From contig NZ_JBHMIM010000029.1 of NCBI RefSeq assembly GCF_048060115.1, positions 18,650 through 82,649 of the forward strand: a DNA stretch of 64,000 bases, given 5' to 3'. Position numbers and translations under genes: made by a program. Origin of the DNA: Micromonospora_E sp048060115. GTDB taxonomy: Bacteria; Actinomycetota; Actinomycetes; Mycobacteriales; Micromonosporaceae. The notes below the pieces were generated by a model that was given only the letters and a program-made list of their open reading frames with translations, was not told the DNA's origin and made no database searches. Shown here in pieces: positions 19,107 through 27,911 of the stretch. Each line of letters begins with the position of its first letter. Position 1 is the first letter of the stretch.

Positions 19107-22100
19107 CAGCCGGAGGCGGTGTAGACCACGGAGGCGACCGCAGGGTCACCCCAGGCCAGCTCACGCAGCAGACTCAGTGCCCCTTCCTCGGGGTCGATCA
19201 ACTCGATGCCGCGGCGCGCATACTCCCGGCTGAGTTCGGCGCTGACCATGCCGCCGTGCACCGATCCCGGTGCCCATGGCCCCCAGTGCACCGTCAGGCA
19301 GCGGACTCCGGAACCAGCCGCCCACCGGCCGCCGAGCCGGTCGAGCGCATCGTTGGCGGCGGCGTAGTCGCTCTGCCCTCTGTTGCCGTACGCGGCCGCG
19401 ATGCTGCCGAAGAGGACCACGAAGCGCGGTTTCGCTCCGTCCGGCAGGGCGTCGAGCACCGTCGCCGCCCCCTGCACCTTGGTCTGGAACACCCGGGTGA
19501 ACGACTCCGGGTCCTTCTCGGCGATCAGCTTGTCCTCGATCCGCCCGGCCGCGTAGACCAGACCGTCGATGCGTCCGTACTCGCCGTGGATGCTCTTGAG
19601 TAGTTGCCGGGTCGCCTCGGCGTCGCTGACGTCGACGCTGTGGTAGCGCACCTGGCTGCCGAACTCTCGAAGTTCAGCCAGGGTGGCGCGGACCTCCCGC
19701 GCCGCCAGGATCGCGTTGGCCATCCGGTCGATCTCGGCGGGTGCGCGCAACCCCTGCGCCACCAGGGCTGCTCGCAGTGCCGGTTTGTCGCTCGCGGCGG
19801 CCAACGCCGCAGACTCCGGTTGGTCAGGTAGCGGGGTACGCCCGACCAGTTCGATCCGGCACCGACTCGCCGCGGCCAGGGTACGGGCGAACCACGGCGT
19901 GATGCCTCGGGCACCACCGACGAGGACGATCACCGAGTCCTGGTCCAGCCCGATCGCCTGGACCTCGGCGACGCCGTCACCGGCCGGCCCGGCACCGCCG
20001 GCGGCCAGCGCGCCGAGAGCGACCGGGGTCAGATCGACGGTGTGCCGGCCGGATGCCGACCAGGTGGCGATCGGCGTCTGCCCGCCGCTGAGCAGTTCGG
20101 TGACGAGGGCGGTGGCGAGCTGGCTACGGTCGTCGGCCTGGGGTACCTCCACATAGCTCACCGAAACCTGCGGGTATTCGCGGCTGATGGTACGGAACAG
20201 GCCGGCGAACCCGTCGGTCCGCGGCCCGCTGGTGCCGGCGGCGACCAGCCACCGGACGCCGGCAGCGAGCGCCCGCTGGATGAACGGGAAGATGTCGGGT
20301 AGAAGCTGCCCGCCGCTGTCGCTCAGCCCGTCCAGGATGATGACACCGTCGTAGCCGGCCAATTGGTCCGACCCGCCACCGTCGATCGAGCCGGTGGTGC
20401 CGGCCGCACCGTGCTGGGCGAGGCGTTCGGCGAGCTGCGCCAGGACTGGTGAGCCGCCGGTAATCAGAAATCGGGTGCCGGAGAGTACTTCGGGCGCGAC
20501 GACCGCGCCGGCGGCCGGCACCTGGTGTGCAACGAGTCGGCGCGGAGCGACCCCGCCGCTCGGCCCAGCGGGCGTGGCCGGCCCGGGTGCTGTTGCCGTC
20601 GCGGCCGGCGCGGGAGTCGGAGCCGGAACCGGCGCGGAAGTCTGAGCTGGAACCGGCGCGGTCACCGTCGCCACAGCGGCCGGCGCCGCACTCACCGACT
20701 GATCCGCCGCCATCCTCTCGACCAACCACGCCACCATCGTCCGCACCGTCCGAGCCCGAACCAGATCCTCCAACTCCGACTCGTCACCATCCACCGACAA
20801 CCGCAGCCGCGTCGCCACCTCACCAGCGACCTCAGCCCGCTTGATCGAATCGATACTCAGATCCGCTTCAAGATCCAGATCAAGCTCAATCAAATCCACC
20901 GGATACCCGGTCCGCTCACTCAACACCGTCAAGATCGCATCCTGGAACTGCGCCAACCCCACCGACGCCGCTGGGTGCACCGCGAGGGTGGTCGTCACCG
21001 TCGCTGCGGCCGGAGCCGGAGCCACCGGAGCCGGAGCCACCGGAGCCGGAGCCACCGGAGCCGGAGCCACGGCAGAGGCGGGGTGGTCTACCTGCGTGAA
21101 GTTGGAAGGAGCAGCCGGCTCGGCCGCCGGCGGCACGTCACCCGTCGCCGGCGAATCTGGCACCGCCGGGACGATCTCCCCGACGTATGCCCGCTGTGCG
21201 GCTATCGCGGGCTGCGCCACGACCGACGGATACGGGTCGGACGTGGTCCACCCGTTGCCAGCAACCGGCCGCTCACCGAGATAGGCCAACATGACGTCGC
21301 GTTGGGAGGCGATCATATCTCGGCTGGTCCGGAGGAACTCGCTGATCAGATCGTCTCGGCTGTCCCGGCCGGCACCGACGCCGTGGGCGAGGCCGGCGCT
21401 GTTGCCGTTGCCGTTGCCGTGGGCGACTCCGTTGCCGTTGCCGTGGGCGACTCCGTTGCCGTTGCCGTGGGCGACTCCGTTGCCGTTGCCGTGGGCGAGG
21501 CTGGCGGCGTGGCCGTTGCCGGTCTCGGTGGATGCAGTCATCGACAACTCCTTGATTTGTCGGGGAGGCGTCATGCCGCCGGGCAGCGGCCGGCCATGCT
21601 GGTCGCGTACCAGCTGGCCGTCAACCGTCCAGATCGGCCGCGACGATGGCGCCGCCGGGACGACCTCGGTGGTCTGCCGGCCGTGAAAGAGCCAACTGGT
21701 CTGCACCGGTACCCCGGCACAGGCCAACTCGGCGATGGCGGACAGGAACCCCCGCAGACCACCTGAGCGCCGGCCCTCGACAGCGACCGCCAGGTGAGGT
21801 CGGTCTGCCAGTACCGTCTCGACCAACCGGGTCAGCACCTGTCCTGGGCCGGCCTCGACGAAGATCCGGGCGCCGGCGGCGTACATCGCCTCGATCTGGT
21901 CCACGAACTTGACCGGGGCGCCGATCTGACCGGCGAGTTCGTCGCGTACCTCGTCCGACCTGGTCGGGTAGGGCTGCGCGGTCCGGTTGGACCAGACCGG
22001 CACGGCGGGTGGCGCGACCGGGTGACCGGCCAGGATCTCCCGGAAGGTCGCCACGCCACCAGCCACCACCGGACTGTGGAACGCACAGGCCACCGGAATC

Positions 22101-25100
22101 GAACGGGCGGACAGCCCGTTCTCCTTGAGCACGGTGACCGCCCGGCGTACCGCGACGGTCGGCCCGGAGATCACCACCTGCTGGGGACCGTTGTGGTTGG
22201 CCAGTACCACCTCGTCGGACAGCCCGGCATCGGAGAGCACACCGCTGATCTGTTGCGCGGTGCCGGCGACCGCCGCCATCGTCCCGGGATCGGCACCGGC
22301 GGCGGCGAGGATCGCCTCCGCCCGCGCACGGCTCAACGCGAGCAGGGTTCGCTCGTCGAAGGCACCGGCGACGCTGAGCGCCACCAGCTCGCCGTAGCTG
22401 TGCCCGCCAGCCAGCTCCGGCCGTACGTTGAGCCGGCCGAGCAGATGGTGCATGGCCAGTCCACCGATGCCCAGCACGGGTTGGGCGATCCGGGTGTCGC
22501 GGACCCGCTCCTGCTGGCCGCGGTCGTGGTCGGGGTCGAACGCCGCCGGCGGGAACAGCGGATCGACGAAGTCGCGGCCGACGTCGAGGAACCGGCGAAG
22601 CTCGGGGAAGCTGACGAACAGCTCGGCGAGAGCACCCGGCCGTTGGCTTCCCTGGCCGGGGAAGAGGAAGGCGACCTTGCCGCCGGCCTCGGCGGCGGCA
22701 GCGGGTTGGTACAGCCCAGTCGCCGGGTCGTGTTCGCCGGCGAGAGCGCGCCTCAGCAGGCCGGCGAGTTCGTCGAGGTCACCGGCGACGACGGCGACCT
22801 GCACCGGACCGGACCGGGCCTCGGCCTGCCCGGACTGCCCGGCGGCGAGGTCCCGCAGCCGCCAGCGCCGGCCGAGCCCGTCGCGGGTGTCGATGGTGGC
22901 CAGCAGCGACCGGATCGTCTGGTGGGCTCCGGCCCGGTCACCTGCCTTGAAGCAGAACAGCTCGGCCGGCCACTCGTCACGGGCGTGCCGGGGCTCGGGT
23001 GCGTTGGCGTACGCGCCGAGCACCGCGTGGAAGTTGGTACCGCCGAAACCGAATGCGCTCACCCCGGCGATCCGCTCGCTGGCCGGCGCCGCCCAGGGAC
23101 GGGCCTGGGTGTAAAAGGCGAACGGGCTGCGGTCGGGATGCCAGGCCGGGTTGGGTCTGGTCAGGTGCAGGGTGGGTGGCCGGATCCCGGTGTACAACGA
23201 CAACGCGGTCTTGATCAGTCCGGCCAGGCCGGCGACGCACTTGGTGTGGCCGATCTGCGACTTGACCGAGCCCAGGGTGCAGCTGCCCAGCGCGGCCCCC
23301 GCCTCGCTGAACACCGTGGTCAGCGTCTCCAGCTCGGTCCGGTCACCGACGACGGTGCCGGTGCCGTGCGCCTCGACCAGACCGACCTGTGCCGGGGACA
23401 CGCCGGCCTGCCGGTACGCCCGGTCCAGGGCCCGCCGCTGGCCCTCCGCGCGGGGCGCGGTCAGACCGAGGGCCCGCCCGTCGCTGGATCCGCCGAGTCC
23501 TTTGACCACCGCGTAGATCCGGTCGCCGTCGCGCTCCGCGTCGGACAGCCGCTTCAGGACTACGGCGGCGACACCCTCCCCGAGCGCGATTCCGTCACCG
23601 GTGCTGTCGAAGGATCGGCAACGGCCGGTCGGCGAGAGCGCGTGCGCCGAGGTGAACATCAGGAAGTCGTTGATGCCGTTGTGCAGGTCGGCGCCACCAC
23701 AGATCATCAGGTCGCTGCCGCCGGAGACGAGCTCCTTGCAGGCCGCGTCCATCGCCGCCAGCGACGACGCGCAGGCCGCGTCGACCGTGTAGTTGGGTCC
23801 ACCGAGGTCGAGCCGGTTGGCGACCCGCCCGGCGATGACGTTGGCGAGGATCCCGGGGAACGAGTCCTCGGTCACGGTCGGCAACAGGTCGGTCAACTCC
23901 CCCGGCACCTCCGCGAGGTATGCGGGCAGCATGGTCCGCAGGGTCTGGGCATGGCCCATGTCGCTGCCGGCCTCGGCGCCGAAGATCACGCCGGTGCGGG
24001 CGTGATCGGCGCCGTCGCGTCCCGGGGCGTAGCCGGCGTCGCGTAGGGCCCGCTGGGAGACTTCGAGGGCCAACAGCTGGGTCGGGTCGATGCTGGCCAA
24101 CGCGGACGGCGGAATTCCGTACCCGATGGCGTCGAACGGCACCTGGGCGAGGAACCCACCCCATTTCGAGACGCTGATCCGGCCGGCCTGTCCGGGCCCC
24201 ACCTCCGGGGCGTAGTAGATGTCCGGGTCCCACCGGTGCGACGGCACCTCGGTGACCGCGTCGGCACTGTCCAGAACGGTCCGCCAGAACGCCGCCAGGT
24301 CGGGCGAGTTGGGCAGGATGCAGGCCATCCCGACAATGGCGATGTCCAGTGGGGCAGCCTGTTCCTGCGGTTCGGGTGGGGTCCAGGCGGCACGCAGCGT
24401 CCCAGACCGTTCGGTGTGGAAGGTGACCGCTTCCTCGGTGACCGAACGGTGCAACGCCGCGATGGTGGTCTCGGTGTCGCGCAGCACCGCGACCTGGCCG
24501 GCCATGAACAGGCCCTCACTGAGCTGGGTCGACTCATCCACGTCGACGAGGGCGTCACCGTCGCGCCGGCGACCCTTGCTGGCGATCCGCAGCCGGCCGA
24601 CGTTGAGTAGTTCCAGGTGCTCCCACACCTGCCGGTTCTCGAGCCCGGCGACTTCCAGTTCGGCGCGCAGCGCGTGGAAGTCGTCCACGAAGTTGCTCTG
24701 CAGGCATCGGGTGACGTGTCCCGGCGCGGTCTCCAGCAGGGCAGTCCGGGTCGATTCCCGGGCCATCCGGGCGAATGCCGGTTGGATTGCCCGGTGGGCG
24801 ACGGCCTCCCCGGTGAACAGGTAGGCGGTGCCCATCAGCAGGCCCACCCGTACGCCGCGGCGGGTCATCGGTGCGGCCAAGGTGGCGATCATGGCGGCGG
24901 ACCGTTCGTCATGAACGCCGCCGGCGAAGAAGATCTGCACCTCGGCGGCCTGATCCGGCGGGACACTGTCGAGGTGTTCGGCGAGGATCGTCAGCTGCGC
25001 CTCCCACAGCGGGAAGCTGGCCCGGGGGCCGATGTGGCCCCCACACTCGGCGCCTTCGAAGATGAACCGACGCGCACCGGAGCGCAGGAACTGCCTCAGC

Positions 25101-26329
25101 AGCCCGGGTGAGGGCACATGCAGGAAGGTGCGAATCCCGTCCCGTTCGAGCTCCTTTGCTTGCGATGGACGGCCGCCGGCGATGATCGCGACCGCTGGCT
25201 TGATCCGTCGGATGACCTCCAGCTGGGCGAGCCGGATCTCCTCGGGCGCGAAGCCCAGGACGCCGACACCCCACGGCCGGTCGCCGAGGCGGACGGCGGT
25301 GTCGGTGAGCATCTCCTCGGTGCGTTCGGCGGTGGCCAGTGCCAGGGCGATGAACGGCAGGGCGCCGTCGGCGGCGACCGCGGCGGCGAAGCCGGCCTCG
25401 TCGCTGACCCGGGTCATCGGCCCCTGGGCGACCGGCACCCGCAGCCCCAACTCCCTGGCCAGCGGCGCGGCGGGCTGCAGTGCGGCAGCGGCAGCGGTGT
25501 CGGTCGCCGCGTCGACGATCGCGGTACGGATGCCGCGTACCGCAGCGGCGGTGTCGGCCCAGCGGCTGGTGAACTCGGCGGCAAGCCAGCCGTCCTGACC
25601 GACTGGGAGCAGTTCGGCGCGGGTCGGCGCACTGGTCTCGCCCGGCGGGCGCATCGTGCGGGGAGTTCCCCGGAAGCCCTCGACGAGCACGCTCTCCGAG
25701 CCGTCCATCCGGCGGATGGTGGCCAGGATGTCGGCCGGCAGCTCCGACTCCGGCATCAGGGCCAGTTGGCTGTCCAGCACGACGCCGGCGGCACCACCGG
25801 TGACGCAGGCCGCTGCGGTGTGCGGGCCGACACCGCCCAGCGCCCAGACCGGTAGGCCCAGGTCAGCGCCGGCAAGTTGCTGCACGAGAACGAAGGTGCT
25901 GAGCTCGCCGACCTCGCCGCCGGACTCCATGCCGCGAGCGATCAGGCCGTGCACCCCGGCCGTCGCGGCGGCGCGGGCCGCGGCGAGGCTGGTGACCTCG
26001 GCGAGTACGCGGTACCGGGTCACCAGCTCGCGCAGGTCCCAGGGAAGTTCACCGGCGACCACCACGAGCTCGATGTGTCCTGCTGCGATTCGCTCGACGT
26101 CGTCGATGGTGGCCTGGCAGTTCGCCGGCACCCGAACCGCGATCGGTTCAGCTGACCAGCCGATCAGCTGTTCCATCGCGCGCAGTGTCCGGGCGTCCCC
26201 AGTGGCCAGGTCGAGGACGCCGATGCCGCCGCCACGTCGGACGGCGCTGGCAACGCGTGGACTCGGCTCGATCTCGCCGCATGGGTTGTAGGCGATCACC
26301 AGGTCACGCATGTCGAGTGCAGTACTCAT
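19103..26329 (-). CDS. PUFA/secondary-lipid-type polyketide synthase: NPD-NPD-KS-AT-ACP-KR
   Basis: 2408 aa; ATG 26329 follows GGGAG. Residues ~1-230 form a first nitropropane-dioxygenase-like barrel. Residues ~285-600 form a second, better preserved one, with VPVAQGPMTRVSD and GAECGGHIGP (~424), the flavin enoyl-reductase type of PUFA synthases. KS ~660-1110 has DAACASSL (~849), HGTGTVVGD and SVKSQIGHTKCVAG. AT ~1210-1520 has GHSYGEL (~1308). One ACP at ~1790-1870 carries LSIDSIKR. A ketoreductase spans ~1930-2408 with VGGARGI and a Ser-Tyr pair (LFGSIAAAYG, SDYAAAND). The iterative KR/DH/ER set predicts a reduced or partly unsaturated chain; its length and starter cannot be predicted. First gene of a nine-gene transcript. 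Confidence 0.92.
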   Translation of the reverse strand: MSTALDMRDLVIAYNPCGEIEPSPRVASAVRRGGGIGVLDLATGDARTLRAMEQLIGWSAEPIAVRVPANCQATIDDVERIAAGHIELVVVAGELPWDLRELVTRYRVLAEVTSLAAARAAATAGVHGLIARGMESGGEVGELSTFVLVQQLAGADLGLPVWALGGVGPHTAAACVTGGAAGVVLDSQLALMPESELPADILATIRRMDGSESVLVEGFRGTPRTMRPPGETSAPTRAELLPVGQDGWLAAEFTSRWADTAAAVRGIRTAIVDAATDTAAAAALQPAAPLARELGLRVPVAQGPMTRVSDEAGFAAAVAADGALPFIALALATAERTEEMLTDTAVRLGDRPWGVGVLGFAPEEIRLAQLEVIRRIKPAVAIIAGGRPSQAKELERDGIRTFLHVPSPGLLRQFLRSGARRFIFEGAECGGHIGPRASFPLWEAQLTILAEHLDSVPPDQAAEVQIFFAGGVHDERSAAMIATLAAPMTRRGVRVGLLMGTAYLFTGEAVAHRAIQPAFARMARESTRTALLETAPGHVTRCLQSNFVDDFHALRAELEVAGLENRQVWEHLELLNVGRLRIASKGRRRDGDALVDVDESTQLSEGLFMAGQVAVLRDTETTIAALHRSVTEEAVTFHTERSGTLRAAWTPPEPQEQAAPLDIAIVGMACILPNSPDLAAFWRTVLDSADAVTEVPSHRWDPDIYYAPEVGPGQAGRISVSKWGGFLAQVPFDAIGYGIPPSALASIDPTQLLALEVSQRALRDAGYAPGRDGADHARTGVIFGAEAGSDMGHAQTLRTMLPAYLAEVPGELTDLLPTVTEDSFPGILANVIAGRVANRLDLGGPNYTVDAACASSLAAMDAACKELVSGGSDLMICGGADLHNGINDFLMFTSAHALSPTGRCRSFDSTGDGIALGEGVAAVVLKRLSDAERDGDRIYAVVKGLGGSSDGRALGLTAPRAEGQRRALDRAYRQAGVSPAQVGLVEAHGTGTVVGDRTELETLTTVFSEAGAALGSCTLGSVKSQIGHTKCVAGLAGLIKTALSLYTGIRPPTLHLTRPNPAWHPDRSPFAFYTQARPWAAPASERIAGVSAFGFGGTNFHAVLGAYANAPEPRHARDEWPAELFCFKAGDRAGAHQTIRSLLATIDTRDGLGRRWRLRDLAAGQSGQAEARSGPVQVAVVAGDLDELAGLLRRALAGEHDPATGLYQPAAAAEAGGKVAFLFPGQGSQRPGALAELFVSFPELRRFLDVGRDFVDPLFPPAAFDPDHDRGQQERVRDTRIAQPVLGIGGLAMHHLLGRLNVRPELAGGHSYGELVALSVAGAFDERTLLALSRARAEAILAAAGADPGTMAAVAGTAQQISGVLSDAGLSDEVVLANHNGPQQVVISGPTVAVRRAVTVLKENGLSARSIPVACAFHSPVVAGGVATFREILAGHPVAPPAVPVWSNRTAQPYPTRSDEVRDELAGQIGAPVKFVDQIEAMYAAGARIFVEAGPGQVLTRLVETVLADRPHLAVAVEGRRSGGLRGFLSAIAELACAGVPVQTSWLFHGRQTTEVVPAAPSSRPIWTVDGQLVRDQHGRPLPGGMTPPRQIKELSMTASTETGNGHAASLAHGNGNGVAHGNGNGVAHGNGNGVAHGNGNGNSAGLAHGVGAGRDSRDDLISEFLRTSRDMIASQRDVMLAYLGERPVAGNGWTTSDPYPSVVAQPAIAAQRAYVGEIVPAVPDSPATGDVPPAAEPAAPSNFTQVDHPASAVAPAPVAPAPVAPAPVAPAPAAATVTTTLAVHPAASVGLAQFQDAILTVLSERTGYPVDLIELDLDLEADLSIDSIKRAEVAGEVATRLRLSVDGDESELEDLVRARTVRTMVAWLVERMAADQSVSAAPAAVATVTAPVPAQTSAPVPAPTPAPAATATAPGPATPAGPSGGVAPRRLVAHQVPAAGAVVAPEVLSGTRFLITGGSPVLAQLAERLAQHGAAGTTGSIDGGGSDQLAGYDGVIILDGLSDSGGQLLPDIFPFIQRALAAGVRWLVAAGTSGPRTDGFAGLFRTISREYPQVSVSYVEVPQADDRSQLATALVTELLSGGQTPIATWSASGRHTVDLTPVALGALAAGGAGPAGDGVAEVQAIGLDQDSVIVLVGGARGITPWFARTLAAASRCRIELVGRTPLPDQPESAALAAASDKPALRAALVAQGLRAPAEIDRMANAILAAREVRATLAELREFGSQVRYHSVDVSDAEATRQLLKSIHGEYGRIDGLVYAAGRIEDKLIAEKDPESFTRVFQTKVQGAATVLDALPDGAKPRFVVLFGSIAAAYGNRGQSDYAAANDALDRLGGRWAAGSGVRCLTVHWGPWAPGSVHGGMVSAELSREYARRGIELIDPEEGALSLLRELAWGDPAVASVVYTASGW
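21011..21070 (-). repeat. Four tandem 15-bp repeats in the PKS linker
   Basis: The unit CGGAGCCGGAGCCAC occurs four times head to tail. It encodes an Ala-Pro-Val linker (APVAP repeats) just before the ACP domain. This is a flexible swinging-arm linker and is probably length-variable between strains. Confidence 0.9.
21407..21498 (-). repeat. Tandem 24-bp repeats encoding a Gly-Asn/His linker
   Basis: Three full 24-bp units (built of GTTGCC, GTTGCC, GTGGGCGACTCC) and a truncated fourth. They encode AHGNGNGV repeats between the AT and ACP domains of the 2408-aa synthase. The stretch lies just after an internal in-frame start, so it would be the N-terminal region of any internally initiated product. 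Confidence 0.9.
21539..21552 (-). promoter_or_regulatory. Internal Shine-Dalgarno and in-frame ATG inside the PKS gene
   Basis: On the minus strand AAGGAG, a 6-base spacer and ATG (21541) occur in frame at codon 1597, exactly between the AT and ACP domains. Initiation here would yield an ~812-aa ACP-KR protein in addition to the full synthase. It may also be a relic of two fused genes. Confidence 0.5.
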
Positions 26330-26407
26330 CAGACTCCCGCTTCGTGAGCAGTGGTGTCGGATTCGATGCTGACCGCCGGAGGATCCACCGTCTTGGCAGC
26401 TCCGAGC

Positions 26408-26417
26408 GAAAATTTTC
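26408..26417. promoter_or_regulatory. GAAAATTTTC palindrome
   Basis: Perfect 10-bp AT-rich palindrome in a GC-rich genome, ~80 bp upstream of the first synthase gene. Possible regulator site or promoter-proximal element. Confidence 0.3.
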
Positions 26418-26467
26418 CATTCCTGGATGTCACTCCTCGAAGAAACTTAGCCTCGATCAGTTACGAC

Positions 26468-26486
26468 GGTGTGAACTTCTCTCACC
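26468..26486. promoter_or_regulatory. Imperfect inverted repeat, candidate operator
   Basis: GGTGTGA-acttc-TCTCACC: 7-bp arms with one mismatch and a 5-base centre, the size of a dimeric repressor site. It lies ~140 bp upstream of the polyketide operon start and ~190 bp from the TPR gene start. No regulator gene is nearby. Confidence 0.35.
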
Positions 26487-26674
26487 AACAAACTGGACTT
26501 GGCACGGTCAACTTCTGGGCACCTGACTGATTCCGGACCGATCGACCGCACCGCTGCCGGCAGGGGCCGGCAGCCGCCACGGCCACGCGGCGTGCGGTCG
26601 AACTGGCTTCGCCGATGGTCGTGGTGGCCGCCCGCCAGTGGCGCGGTGAACCGTCGAACCGGCAGCATGGCGCC

Positions 26675-27793
26675 GTGGCACAACCTTCTCTGCTCGCTGA
26701 GGTCCGCGACCGAGCCAACGCCATCCGCGACGCCGGCGACCCGCAACGCGCCATCGGATACCTGCACCGGGCACTGGACACCGGACGGGCCAGCTTCGGC
26801 GACGACGACCCCGAGGTCCTGCTGACCGGCCACCTGCTCGCCGCGATGCACCGCTACTGTGGCGATCCGTCGAGTGCCCGCCGAATACTCGAGGAAGCAC
26901 TGGCCGCAGGTGAGTTCCGGCTCGGCGACACCCATCCGATCATGCTCGCCATCGCCTTCGAACTCGGCGTCGTCGCCAACGAACTCGGCAACCGCCACGA
27001 GGCTCGCCGCAACCTGACCCGAGTCGCCGACGCCGGCCCGGCCGTACTCGGCGACGACCACTGGCAGGTCACCGAGGCCCGGCGCCACCTACGACAGTGG
27101 TCGGTCGGCGAGCCGACTCCCGCCGAGCACTCCGAACCGGAGCGCCCCGGCGAACACCGATATCAACCGGTCCATCCGCTACCAGCCGGCTTGGACGTAC
27201 CGGTAGCGCGCCACGACCGGTCCCGACCTGCCGAGTTTCGGGCCAAGCCGCGACCCACCGCCGTCGAGGGTAGCCCGCCGTTGATCGACGCTGGACATTC
27301 CCTCGTCGGGGTCGGGCGCCGCGCAGTCGGGAGTCAGCCAGCGGGCGGCGGGCCAGCGGTCCCGGTACTGGTAGCGATCGGCGCCGCCGTCGCGGCGGTC
27401 ATCGCCGCTGTCGTCGTCGTCATCGTCGGCGCGACGGTCCTGCTCGACCGGCCGGGTCCGTCAGCGACCGTACCGGCCACCGGACCGACGCAAGGCGCCC
27501 GCCCGGGCGGCGATCCACCCGGCGGGCTCCGGCTGACCGACGACGGCACCGCCGTGACGCTGTCCTGGGCCGACCCCACCGCCGGAACGGTCCCGTTCAT
27601 GGTGGCCAGCGGCCGCGAAGGTCAACAACTCGCCGCGCTGGCGACGGTGAATCCGGGCCGCACGGTTTTCACCGTCAATGGCCTCAACCCTGAACTCGAC
27701 TACTGTTTCGCAGTGCTGGCGGTGTACTCGGCCGACGAGTACGCGCCGTCCGATCAGGTCTGCACGCAGCGTCGGGAATCCGACTCGAACTAG
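26675..27793 (+). CDS. TPR-repeat membrane protein with extracellular fibronectin-III-like domain
   Basis: About 372 aa from GTG 26675 (VAQPSLLAEVRDRA); an ATG at 26615 is an alternative, and neither has a strong ribosome site. Residues ~5-155 are tetratricopeptide-like helix pairs (IRDAGDPQRAIGYLHRALDT, then similar pairs). A linker follows, then one transmembrane helix (~ residues 228-255, VLVAIGAAVAAVIAAVVVV) and a C-terminal beta domain resembling FN3 (VTLSWADP, LNPELDYCFAVLAVY). TPR inside and FN3 outside suggests a scaffold spanning the membrane. It leads the plus-strand group with the FN3 protein and the MoxR, DUF58 and transglutaminase-like genes. Confidence 0.7.
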   Translation: MAQPSLLAEVRDRANAIRDAGDPQRAIGYLHRALDTGRASFGDDDPEVLLTGHLLAAMHRYCGDPSSARRILEEALAAGEFRLGDTHPIMLAIAFELGVVANELGNRHEARRNLTRVADAGPAVLGDDHWQVTEARRHLRQWSVGEPTPAEHSEPERPGEHRYQPVHPLPAGLDVPVARHDRSRPAEFRAKPRPTAVEGSPPLIDAGHSLVGVGRRAVGSQPAGGGPAVPVLVAIGAAVAAVIAAVVVVIVGATVLLDRPGPSATVPATGPTQGARPGGDPPGGLRLTDDGTAVTLSWADPTAGTVPFMVASGREGQQLAALATVNPGRTVFTVNGLNPELDYCFAVLAVYSADEYAPSDQVCTQRRESDSN

Positions 27794-27911
27794 CCCAGGG
27801 ACCTTGTCGGCCGGCACGAACCGAACGGACGCTGAGTCGTCGTCGTCCGACACTCGGATATCCACAGGTGATCCCGTGCGGGTTCCCCCATCTCCCGAAC
27901 GGCCCCATAGG

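Larger units (their letters stand above)
26330..26674. other. Divergent intergenic region, PKS operon / TPR gene
   Basis: 345 bp without a gene I can support. It must hold promoters for the minus-strand polyketide operon and possibly the plus-strand TPR gene. Part of it is distinctly less GC-rich than the surroundings (about 26405-26500). It contains a perfect 10-bp palindrome and a 19-bp imperfect inverted repeat, listed separately. No convincing -35/-10 pair was found. Confidence 0.6.

Noticed and set aside
21407..21498. CRISPR-like repeats
   Set aside because: Units are directly tandem without spacers, in frame, and encode an AHGNGNGV linker.
21794..24046. 750-codon plus-strand open frame
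   Set aside because: It is the antisense shadow of the 2408-aa synthase; the opposite strand carries continuous KS/AT domain sequence.
14337..26329. Enediyne polyketide synthase locus
   Set aside because: The KS-AT-DH-PPTase order and fused PPTase recall PKSE, but the partner has NPD reductase domains and no enediyne thioesterase or unbL/unbV/unbU-type genes are present.
26447..27088. 213-codon minus-strand frame
   Set aside because: It is antisense to the TPR gene, whose repeats are clear, and has no recognisable protein features.
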